From Tolypeutes matacus (Eukaryota; Chordata; Mammalia; Cingulata; Chlamyphoridae), in assembly GCA_026826555.1 (NCBI GenBank), contig JAKSZT010040477.1, forward strand, positions 1,079,229 through 1,143,228: a DNA stretch of 64,000 nucleotides. The letters are read 5' to 3'. Each line of letters begins with the position of its first letter. Position 1 is the stretch's first letter. This document shows, piece by piece, positions 43,841 through 53,995 of this stretch. Under the pieces are notes generated by a model that saw nothing but the letters and a program-made list of their open reading frames with translations, did not search any database and was not told the origin of the DNA. Position numbers and translations under genes: made by a program.

Positions 43841-46735
43841 ATTTCCTTAAGAGAGTCTATCATTAGAATAACCTTTTTTCACTAATATGTTGTTGAAATT
43901 TCAGTTTAACTGATCATCCTCTTTAAATTTATGTTGTAATTTTACTATTGTTTCTTATATCTACATTAACTTGGTTGAACATTTGTGCTAGAGGAAGGAC
44001 ATAAACAATTTTAAAATCATAATAACGGGCTTAATTCTTCCAAATGGTCATAGGGAGGAGACTTCCTCCTTCTTCCCATCTGTCTCTGCACTTAATTTAG
44101 AAAATCTGTACATTGTTTTTCTTTGTACTTAAAAAATGTGCATAAATTTAAGATGAAAAAAGTTGAATGAGCCTCCTGCAAATTACACAAAACAAAAGTC
44201 TCTATTTCTTTGTAATATAAACAGGGAAGTACCCTTAATTTCCAGCTTCCTTTAAGAGATTAGCATAATTTCCAGCCCTAAATTGCAAATCTTCCTCTGA
44301 AGTGTCTTGAGAATGTGTGTGTACTGGGTAAAATCCCATTAACAACATGAAAAGGGTGAGTTTTCTTTGAAATCTCTTTGATGAATGCCTGTGATGCCTA
44401 ACAGTCTGCATTAAGGCTTATTCAATATTAAAATTGTTTTTCTTTCTCTTCTTTTCTGGAGATGTTTTCTGAGTTAGGAGAGGATTTTGTTTTAATTTAT
44501 GTTAAAATAAATTATTAGAGAAGATACTGTTTTGGTGAGTTTAAAATTGGGGCAGCTCCCAAATCAAACATGGAAAGGAGCTTTCACAAGACAAATAACA
44601 GGGAAAGGATATATAAAGTGAATCTTTGCTTACTGCATCAAATTCAAATATAGTATCTCTTCTTTATTATTTGACTGCATAAAGTTCTCATATGTACAGA
44701 ATATCCTTTAGGCCATTTATAGCCATTTATTAATAGTGAAATACGTGATGTCTGAAAAGCCAAAAATTTTAGCATATTAATGAGTGCCTATAAAGTCTAT
44801 CTAGCACTATCAGTACCTATAAAATATTTTCAATTATTTATTTTCTGTATCACAGAGATATTGCTATTCTAATTAACTCTTATTCCCACATGTCATAAAT
44901 CATATAACCTATTCTATTCTCCTTGTGCCTTGGTTCCCATTACTCCAGACATTTCTCTTCATCCAAGCACTTGACTCTTCTTAACTGAATGAATGCATTT
45001 CATCCACACAACACTCTTCTAATTGAGATTTTCATGCCCTACAGCCAAGGGGAGATCCAGGAAAAAGCAGAGTGACCGAAATATTTCTCTTTTTACAAGA
45101 CCTCCTCTTTTGATATTTCTCTTATAGGGACCATTCTCTCATCTAACACTTTTCCTTCCCTTGGATCCAAGGAGCACTCTAGTATGATGGAAAACTATTC
45201 CATCTATTACGTAGGAAATTAGCTCTGACTAGTTATTCATAGGTCTGTTTGATGTAGTTTAATATAGCATTTCCCTGGGAGAGAATCTAGTTGTTTTTTT
45301 TTTCCCCATTGGTATGTTTTTAAGTAAAGAGATTGTTCTTGGTTGTGCACCTGTGTGTATGTTGTGTGATAAGTGAATTTGTGTGTACTGTATTTGTGGA
45401 CTTCATTTTATTGAGCAGGGATAAGGAGAAAGACTATCCCATCAGAAAGAATGTATGGTACAAAACCAGGAAACTTTTATTCTTTTAAAGGGGTCACAGT
45501 ATTTTATTGCAAGAAATTATTATGAAAATCTATATAAAGCCCATAAGTAAAGACCATTGATCTAATATTAATGATGTATTTGCTAGTTGCTCTAACATCC
45601 CTTTTCCAGCACTTACCACAATTACTGTTGACTATAAAAACATGTATCAAATAAAAATATAAAATAATTTGATTAATTGTTTTGCTCAGTGTATGAGAGT
45701 AAGCACAGAATAAGTATGAAATATTTTAGGTCATAAATATGAAAAATTTAAAATCTTGGAAATTAATAGATGATTTTTTAGATATAAAAGTTTTAAAATC
45801 TATCATACTTAATTTAATAAAGGAATACCTTAATCCAGCTTATAAAACACTCATGTTATACAGGCACATTGTATATTTTACAAACAAGTGTGAAATTACC
45901 AGGCAGGAAGAAGTTTAGATGTCTTAGGGGGTTTCAGTGAGGAGGCAAAGGAAAGCTTGGAGACCAAACTAACCTCTGAATGAAAGAGTTCCACATAATT
46001 TTCTGCCTTGATCACAACCTTCTTATGCATTACTAATTTCTCATTATTAAACCTTCCTCTGAGCTACTATTGATTGGGAATAGTTAACCACTTTTTCACG
46101 ATATCAATACCTAGTGATACCTATGATTACATCCCCAAACTACCCTAGATATTTCAAAGTCATCTTAATTTCAAATAGTTTTTTATTTTTCATAAGCCAG
46201 AAATTTTCTCAGAATATTTTGAGTTTTACTAGATTTCTCTTAGACTACCCTTTTCATCTGAAAGTGTTCAAAATAATGTTACTTTATTTATGTACTGATA
46301 TTTTTATTGGAAAATGAACTTCCATATGAATTTGGTCCATCATTGGGAAAAGTGAAGTAGCAGCTGTTTTTTTCTAACCCTTATTATTCAAGGAGCAAAT
46401 AACAAGGAACAGGGACTATATCAGATGTGTCTATACTGTCTTTTCATGCCAAGCTTATGTTACAGTAGAGCTTCTTTATCAATGCCCAATTGTTCAGAAT
46501 ATGTTCTCCTGTGCAGGGGATATTTTGTCCCGAGTGCATTATTGAGTTCCAGAATTAATGCGCTGGATTCAGAAAAAGTCTTCATGACAGTCTAGTTGAT
46601 AGTCTCATTCTTTGACCTAGCACAAAATTCATGTAAAATTTCTCATTCAATTCTTGGCATAGCATGTAGAAAGTGTTGCATATGTGTTTGTAGTAGTTGT
46701 TCTTGTTTCTAGGATCAAAAACTATTTATGTATCA
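43841..46735. other. long stretch without recognised genes or repeats
   Basis: About 2.9 kb of AT-rich DNA. No OR, ERV or L1 block was recognised on either strand. It may hold old repeats or single-copy sequence. Confidence 0.5.
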
Positions 46736-47200
46736 TCCCCAGAGATGTTATAACCACTGACTACAGTGTTTATACTTGCTATTTTAAAAGGTTACTTTAG
46801 CTTATATCCGTTTATTTACATGATATTGTAGTAGCTTACATTTGTTATTTTAATGGTTACCTTACCTTATAGCCATTTACCTGAGTGATTTATATTTATT
46901 AGGTAATGATTAATTTAGCTTATTTCCATTCCTTTACTTGGTATTATACTTGTTATCATATATTAACTGAGTGATGTATAATGCTTCTCAACAACTTCAT
47001 CTCTGCTTGTTTGAATCCATAAAAATATTAAACTCTTGAGACTCGGGGAGCCAGATTTCAGCTTTTTCCTCACCTTCCTTGTAAAAACCAACTCTTTCAT
47101 TTCTTTAAATCCTGGTATCACACATTAACTTCTGTGTGCATCGATGGTAAGTGCTTGCTCAATAACAGAATTGAATAGCAAAACTAGTTGGAGGTGGTAT
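46736..47200 (+). mobile_element. ERV LTR related to the 35.8 kb LTR
   Basis: The U3-like part has two or three imperfect direct repeats (TTGCTATTTTAAAAGGTTACTT near 46768, TTGTTATTTTAATGGTTACC near 46843, and a decayed copy near 46900). Then follow TTGTTTGAATCCATAAAAA (about 47008-47027) and the CAGATTT block, collinear with 35950-36060. Boundaries are approximate. Confidence 0.5.
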
Positions 47201-47739
47201 CTAGGCCATCTTATGACATTGCTTCTCATATCAGGAGTGCAGTTCCATCTGTATTAGAGACAGCTAATGAAGTACAGGTAATTGTTTCCCTCTTCGGCAA
47301 AGGAATCATATTTTTGAAGAGATGGAGAGAGAAATACTGGTGATTTTTCCTCTGAAGGTAACTATAGGGTTTGCTACTGCTTTTTTAGTTGAGGAGCAAG
47401 GTTGTGCTATATCATCACTTTTACCTCAGGAAGAAGAAAGAAGGTTGGAAGGCCCTTTAACAGGCTTCTCTCTCTGAAGAGCCACAAAGTCTGCCTGTGG
47501 TAGCACAGTTTCTTTCCATATGTTTTTTTTAATTGATTTCCAAGTTCTTGCAGCATTGCATTGCCCAAGCATTTTAACTCCTTTGTGTTGCTTTCAGCAC
47601 TCATTTATTTTCATCTCTGTAATGTTGTAAATTATGTGATATATTTATGAGATAAAATGAAAAATGATTTCACTGCACCACAATTACACTTAAAATATAA
47701 GGAAAATCTAGACATATTTAAATATTTTATATAAAAAAC
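47201..47739. other. no recognised gene or repeat
   Basis: The minus strand frame at 47407-47604 is reminiscent of low-complexity chance coding; no family was recognised. The region may be part of the ERV end. Confidence 0.4.
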
Positions 47740-49581
47740 TTTATTTTTAAAGAGGTTTTAAATTATGGAAAAATTATTCCCATATACCCCACTCCCTCCC
47801 CATCACACATCTTCCTTTATTAATAATATCTTACAATAGTGTGGTGCTTTTGTTACAATTGATGAACACATAATGAAGCATTGCTAATAACCAATGTCTA
47901 TAGTTTACATTGTGGTTTACACTTAATAACAATGTCCTAAGAATGCCCTTTCTTCCACCTATTATTTCTTCCCCTTCCCCTCAGAACCTCTGGTAACCAC
48001 TATTTTTAAATCAGTGTTATATGTCCTTCCGTTACTACAATATTAATAAGTTTAATTTGTCCATGGTGGCATTCCCCCTTATGTTTATTCATTTCTCAAT
48101 CTTGAGGATTTTGGGATGGTGATGCCTGCTCTGCCTCAGTTTGAGAGGGTGCTTAGATCTTATAGGGCGGATGAAAGAAAATGATTTTCTTGTAGTTGTA
48201 GATACTCTCTGTTTTGAGGTTGGGGATTGTCCATCAAAATCATTTTGTTCATTGTCCTGGCTAGTTAGATTAACTGGAGAGTAGGTTTTAGCTGCAACTC
48301 TTCTGAGATCCAAGGTTCAATAAGCATATGGAAAGACTGAAGATTTAAATTTCTGGGATATATATTTAATGAGTATAGTGCTAACTATAGGATCAAATAA
48401 AAGGTGTAGAAGAATCATGTGTATGGAAATTATAAATGACTGTAATTCTGTTACATTGGGAAAATAGGTTGTCATATTTCAAGATAAGGCCAACCAAGAG
48501 ATTGCTGATTTCAAGTGGTAGTATGCCTTACCTACAGTGTCTGGGTGACTCTAGAGCCTTCAGGAGCACCCTTATTTGAGGCTTGTTTACAATGGCTGTT
48601 TGTTAGGTCTGCTTGAGCCATTCATAAATGTAATCTCTGGAATGACCTTCTGACTCTTTTTGAAATCTCTTAGCCCTTGTATTAGTCAGTCAAAGGAATG
48701 CTGATGCAAAGTACAAGAAATCTGTTGGCCTTTAATAAAGGATATTTATTTTGGGTAAAAGCTTACAGTTATAATGTCCTAAAGAGTCCACCTCAAGGTT
48801 CATTTCTCACCCAAAGTCAGTTGCAAAATATTGAAGCAGGATGGAAGGTGATGTCCGAAAGTGTTCAGCCTTCCTCTTTCATCTTAAGGCTCCATAGGCC
48901 CAGCTTCCTCCAATATCAACTGTAGACTGGCATAAGGCTCAGCTGCTCTGTTCTCTTCAGGTGAATGGCTTATCTCTCTTCCCAGGGTTGCAGGATCAAG
49001 GTTCTCTCCTGTTCTGTGTCTATGGAGATCTATCTCTTCCTCTGTGTAACTTTTTCTGTGTGAATGTCCATTTACATAGCCCAACAAGGGGGCAGAGACT
49101 CAACCCTGAGTCACCCTAATGATGTGTTTGAATCAAAGCCCTAATCTTGATATAATCAAGTAAATGTAGAACATTTGAATTTAATACAATCAAAGGGTTT
49201 CATGTTCAGAGGAACAGACCACTTTACAAACATAATCCTTATCTGTTTTGGGGTTCATAAATAATCTCAAACTGCCACAGCCACAAAAACTCATTTGTAT
49301 TTAATGTTTCTCACTTTTGGTCAAGGTATTTTTCTAAAATCATCACTCATTGGTGTTTGGCATTAATCCCTTGGTGCCAGTGAAGTTATCTATGGGAATC
49401 ATGTTCCATGCTATGGGGAAGGTAGTGAGTTTATGTGCTGACTTTGGTTAGAGAGAGCCAATATTCGAGCAACAATTAGGTATTCAGGAAGTATCTTTTA
49501 GGCAATAGTTATTATTAGGTTAAGCTTCAATTTTACAATAATAAAGTTCATAGTTACATACATTAATATTAGTCTGTTTTC
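47740..49581 (-). mobile_element. long L1-like 3' UTR repeat, unit 1
   Basis: Starts TTTATTTTTAAAGAGGTTTTAAATTATGG and follows the type A order to the GTTCATAGTTACATACATTA block. It is interrupted by a MaLR-type solo LTR at 48678-49279; the repeat reads GAAATCTCTTAGCC on one side and CACAAAAACTCATTTGTATT on the other, which are contiguous in other copies. The next unit begins inside it at 49582. Confidence 0.82.
48678..49279. mobile_element. solo LTR, MaLR-like (TGTATTAGTC type)
   Basis: A TG...CA element opening TGTATTAGTCAGTCAAAG, with AAAGGATATTTATTTTGGG near the start and CTCAAACTGCCACA at the end. A second copy is at 57641 (TATATTAGTCAGCCAAAGG, AAAGGGTATTTATTTGGGG). The host repeat is contiguous across it. 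The short flanks are GCC-based and only partly conserved as a duplication. Confidence 0.72.
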
Positions 49582-51362
49582 TTTTTTTACATTTGAATTA
49601 TTTTAAAGGATCTTGAGATTGCATAAATGTTACATTGAAAATTTAGGGGATTCCCGTAAATTCCCTTCCCTCTTTCACACTTTTCTTCATTAACATCTTT
49701 CATTAGCATGGTACATTTGTTATAATTGATGAACACATATTGAAGCATTACTACTAATCATGGACTATAGTTTACATTGTTTTACAATTTGCACTGCACA
49801 ATTTTAAAGGTTTTGAGAAAATATAAAATGGCTGGTATCTATCCATGTAATATGCAGTACAATTCCAATATCTCAAAAATACCCCATGTTATTACACCTA
49901 TTGTTCCCTCTCCCTCCCCTCAGAACCTCTGGTGACCACTGTCTTTATATCAATATTACAAATTCTTCAATTACTAGAAAAATAAGTGTACTTATTATTC
50001 TAGTATATAAGCCACCCCTTATATTACTCTATCTTGAGTATTTTGAGATGGTGATGCCCAACTTTCTTTCCAATTGAGAGTGGACTTAGATCCCATGGGA
50101 TGGATGGAACTGTCTTGTGTGCAGTTGAACATTCTCTCTGCTTCTTGGATTGGGCATTGTTCATTATCATCCTTTTGTTAGTTGATCTGGGTGAGTCTGA
50201 TCAACTGGAGAGTAGGTATTGGCTGCAACTCTGTTGAGATTCAAAGCTCACCCAGCATATGAACAGGCAGAAGATTGAAGTTTCTGGGACATATATTTGA
50301 TAGATATAGTGTTAATTATAGGTTTAAATAAATGGGATAGAAGAACCATGTGTAGGAATACTGTAAATAAGCCTAACTCTGATACATTGGTGAAGATGGT
50401 TTATCATATATTCCAAGGTTGGGCACACTGGTGGCGTGCCAATTTCTTGGGGGTGTCTGCCATGCCTATAGTGTCTAGATGTCTTTAGAGCCCCCAGGAG
50501 CACCCTTATTTTAGGCACTGAGGTGGACTGTTTACTGTCACTGACACTGAGATCCTCCTGAGAAGTTCATAAGTGTAACCTCTGGAATGATCCCATGTCT
50601 TCCTTTGAAATCTCTTAGCCATAAAAACTCATTTGCATTTAATATTTCTTCCTTTTAGTCTAGGTGTTTCTCCAAATGCATCAACTGGCACTTGGTGTTA
50701 ATCCCTAAGTGCCAGGGAGGCTTATCCCTGGAAGTCATGTCCCTCACTGGGGGATAAGCAGTGAATTTATATATTGAGTTTGGCTTAGGGAAAGGCCACA
50801 TTTGAGCAACAAGGAGGCCCTCAGGAAGTAACTCTTAGGCAATATATGTTACCAGGCCAAGTTTTGATTTCTCAAGAATAAAGTTTATAAGTACAAGCAT
50901 CAATATCAAAGGCCTGTCACAATGGTCTTCTCTCCTTTTCTAGACACTTCCCATATATTCCAGAGATTGTCACCACTCTGTGAGAGAATGTAGCAGGGCT
51001 CATAATTTTGTAAATTCAATATTCCATGGGTTATTCTGTGGGTCTCCACCCACCAAGACAACACCCCATGACCACATAAACATATTCACACTCCATAGAG
51101 GCATGTCGCAGGTACAATCCCACACACACATCTCCCCACCACTGACACCCCAGAACAGTGACCCTCCCCTACCACAGCTGCAAACCCTCTTCAACCTGAG
51201 ACTTCCCCCAAAATAAAGCCAACAAAAAATAACAATAATAAAATAAAAATTAAACAAAACAAAATAAAACATTTTTTTTTGCATTGTGACTTTCATCTCT
51301 GTAAGATCTCTTATCTTTCATGTATTTTGACAATTTCTTCTGTATGTTCCCCTAATGTCTTT
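49582..51362 (-). mobile_element. long L1-like 3' UTR repeat, unit 2 (most complete)
   Basis: About 1.78 kb, poly(T) at the left (49582-49588) followed by TTTTAAAGGATCTTGAGATTGC. In sense (minus) orientation it ends with GGGGATT-type, ATGTAACATTTATGCAATCT and CTTTAAAATAA, and holds ATGTTCATCAATT and ACAAATGTACCA blocks also found in the terminal part of mammalian L1 3' ends. No open frame of note in sense orientation. It serves as the reference for the other copies in this window. Confidence 0.82.
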
Positions 51363-52094
51363 TTATTTCACTCTATTTTCCAAGAAGCTTTAAGTTACAG
51401 AAAATTCACACAGAAAATACAGGACATACCCATACACCACACTTCCTACAGCCCACATCACCACCTACCAATAACATCCTACATGAGTATGGTACATTTG
51501 TAACAATAGATGAACAAATATCAAAACATTGCAACTAACCATGGTCAGGGGTTTACATTATAATTTAAATTTTGCACCTTATACTTTTATAGGTTCTGAA
51601 AAAAATGTATAATGGCCTGTATCTATCATTGCAAGATCATGCAGAACAACTCTAATGCCCCAAAGATGTCCCAGGTTCCACTCATTCTTTTGTACAACTT
51701 CCCTCAGAACCTATGGCAACCACCACATTTCAAATTTTGAACAATAAGGCTCGTAGTTACACGCATTAATATTTAGGACTTGACATACTAATCTCTTTTC
51801 TTTTATTAGGTGCTGCCTATGTACTTGAGATGTTCTTGACCTTCTATTTGTGAATATTACAGGACTCCCCTGGATGAGAACTTAATATATTCTGTCAGTC
51901 TCCATTCACTGAGATAATATCCTATGCCAAGATGAACATGTTAATATTCTAGAAGCATGCCCCAGGTGCACCATTACTCACATAGCCCTCCCCACCAACA
52001 CCCTAAACCAGGGGCCCTCCCTGCCAAAAAAGCATTCCAACCATTGTAGTTTCAACAGTAGTCCTAAAAATCTACCTGTTCCTTCCTCTAGTCC
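51363..52094 (-). mobile_element. L1-like 3' UTR repeat, type B with internal deletion
   Basis: Begins AAGAAGCTTTAAGTTACAGA (51382-51401), a variant 3' end whose sense reading (TTTTCTGTGTGAATTTTCTG, then TAACTTAAAGCTTCTT) is close to the classical L1 3' terminus. It follows the unit order to about 51735, then skips roughly 1 kb and resumes at AACAATAAGGCTCGTAGTTA, ending with the GCCCTCCCTGCC and CATTGTAGTTTCA blocks that also occur inverted at 7.94-8.39 kb. Confidence 0.75.
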
Positions 52095-52449
52095 TGAGAG
52101 GGTGATCTGTTTTTTCTTATTTTTTCATTTACTTTATTTCATTTCTTTCTTTCACTTTTTCCCTCTTACTTTTCTTTAATTTCACTTCTTTTGTTTGGTC
52201 ATTTCTTCTCTTCTCAGCTTTATGGTCTTTTCTTTTCATTTTTGTTTCTTTTTTCACCTTTAAAATTCTTATTCCTTTATAATTATTTTATTTTTTCATT
52301 CTTATTACTTATTTTCCTGCCCTTTTCATTGTTCCTTTTCCATCCTTTTTCTTTTTCTTTGTCTTTTAATTTTTTTCTTTGTTTTTACATCAATCTTTTT
52401 TCTTATTCTTCTTTTTCCTTTTTTCTCTCTTTCTTTTTGTGGACCTAAT
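52095..52449 (+). mobile_element. L1 5' UTR T-rich segment
   Basis: Pyrimidine-rich plus strand tract, the counterpart of the A-rich plus strand tract at 25130-25545 of the minus strand L1. It directly precedes ORF1-region sequence. The 85-codon frame at 52191-52448 is Phe/Ser-rich low-complexity translation, not a gene. Confidence 0.65.
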
Positions 52450-53425
52450 ATTTTACAGGGGTACATGTACAATTAAAAATATATAGAATAAGTGGACTAA
52501 GTGTCCAAGAGGATGCTTAGCACAAAACAAAACAAAATTAAACACTAGTGTAGAATGAGAAGCTAACTAACTGAGTAAGCCAATCAACATAAACCAATGC
52601 CTAGACAAAGCCAAAAAATTCCAAACCATACTAAGGAACAAGAAGACATGGTCCAGTCTAATAAATAAACTAAAAAGCAGGAAGATATGTAAAAACCATC
52701 AAAGATGTCCAATCAAATATCATGAATCAACTTAATGAAGTGAAGGAAAAGATAAAAGATATTAAAAAGGCACTTGGGAAATATACAGAAAAATCTTAAA
52801 CATACATAAAAAGATAACAGATATGATGGTGATGAAAGACAAAATGCAAGAAATTAAAAATATGATGAAAGCACATAACAACAGATATGAAGAGGCAAAG
52901 GAAAAAATTAGTGACACTGAAGACAGAACACTTGAAATAGAATAGATCAATAAAAATGGGGGAAAAATTCTGCAGGGACTCAGGGAATTGAGTGAACAAA
53001 TGAAACACACAAGTGCATGCATTATAGGCATCCAAGAGTGGGAAGAGATGAGAAAGAGGGCCATAGAAGTGTTTGAGGAAATGGCCAAAATTTCACAACT
53101 CTTGAGAGGGACATTGATGTACCTGTCCAGGTAGCACAGTATACTCCAAACTGAATAAACTCTAACAGGTCTACCCCAAGACACAAACTCTTTTGTCAAA
53201 TGTTCAAGACAAAATATTCTGAAATAAGCAAGAGAAGATATATTCATCTCTTGTAAGGAAAGCTCCATAAGATTGCTGATTTCTCATCTGAAACCATGGA
53301 GGGAAGAAGGCAGTGGTATGGCATAGTTAAGCTGCTAAAAGAAAAAAACAAAACAAAACAAAAAAACACAAAAAACCCTGCATGAATTCTGTATTCAGCA
53401 AAACTGTCATTCAAAAATGAAGGAG
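52450..53425 (+). mobile_element. L1 ORF1 region, broken
   Basis: The ORF1-like reading begins near ATGAATCAACTTAATGAAG (about 52720). Coiled-coil-type Lys/Glu-rich sequence follows, then the segment equivalent to 61010-61400, ending in an SSETMEGRRQ-like stretch (about 53280-53310) and a degraded LKEK region expanded by an A/CA-rich run (53340-53377). The minus strand 168-codon frame at 52762-53268 is the antisense of this ORF1 and not a gene. Confidence 0.82.
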
Positions 53426-53780
53426 GGAAGCAAATGTGGCTCAAGCAATTGAGCTCCTGCTTACCACATGGGAGGTTCTAGTTTCAGTTCCCAGTGCTTC
53501 CTAAAGAAGACAAGAAAAAGAGAGATGATACAATGGGCAGGCTCAGCAAGCTGATGCAACAAGAAGACACAATAAGAGACATGAGGAAAAACAATAAGAG
53601 ACACAACAAAGCAGGGAGCAAAGGTGTTTCAAATGATTATGCACTTCCTGCCTACATCAAAGGTCCTGGGTTCAGTTCCTGGTGCCCCCTAAAAAAACCA
53701 GCACACAACAAACAGACACAGCAATTGTAAACAATGAAGGGGTGGGGAAAAAGAAATAAATAAAATAAATCTTTAAAAAA
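53426..53780 (+). mobile_element. DAS-type SINE (tRNA-Ala-derived), copy 1
   Basis: Head with GTGGCTCAAGCAATTGAGCTC (A-box region) and GGTTCTAGTTTCAGTTCCC (B-box-like). AAGAAGACACAATAAGAGAC repeats follow, then a second tRNA-like part with GGTCCTGGGTTCAGTTCCTGG and an A-rich tail with AATAAA-type units. Target-site duplication AAAAATGAAGGAG (53413-53425) and AAAAATGAGGGAG (after the tail). It is inserted in the L1 downstream of ORF1. DAS SINEs are known from xenarthrans and are moved by L1. Confidence 0.87.
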
Positions 53781-53995
53781 ATGAGGGAGAGTTCAAAATA
53801 ATCACAATTAAACAGAAATTGATAATTGTGGAATAGTGTCCTGCCCTTAATGAAATGTTAAAGGTGTTGTGCAGTTTGAATGAAAAAAAAACAGTAGAGA
53901 GAGGTTTAGAGGAGAGTATAGAAAGAAGATTATTAGAGTAAAGGATAAAATGAAAAATAAAAACAAAATACAGCATATGTAAACCTAAAGAAAAA
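53781..53995 (+). mobile_element. L1 inter-ORF spacer
   Basis: L1 sequence between the ORF1 end and the ORF2 start, resuming after the SINE. Confidence 0.75.

Noticed and set aside
49582..51362. Long repeat interpreted as an LTR
   Set aside because: Poly(A)-type end, variable truncation of the other end, long TSD and 5' inversion in sister copies all point to L1-type retroposition.
47740..52094. CRISPR-like or satellite array because of repeated blocks
   Set aside because: Units are about 1.8 kb, few in number, diverged and explained by stacked retroposons; no short regular repeats with spacers.
52762..53268. 168-codon minus strand open frame, the longest in the window
   Set aside because: It is the antisense of L1 ORF1 on the plus strand; composition (Ile, Ser, Phe, Leu rich) follows from complementing Lys/Glu-rich coiled-coil codons.
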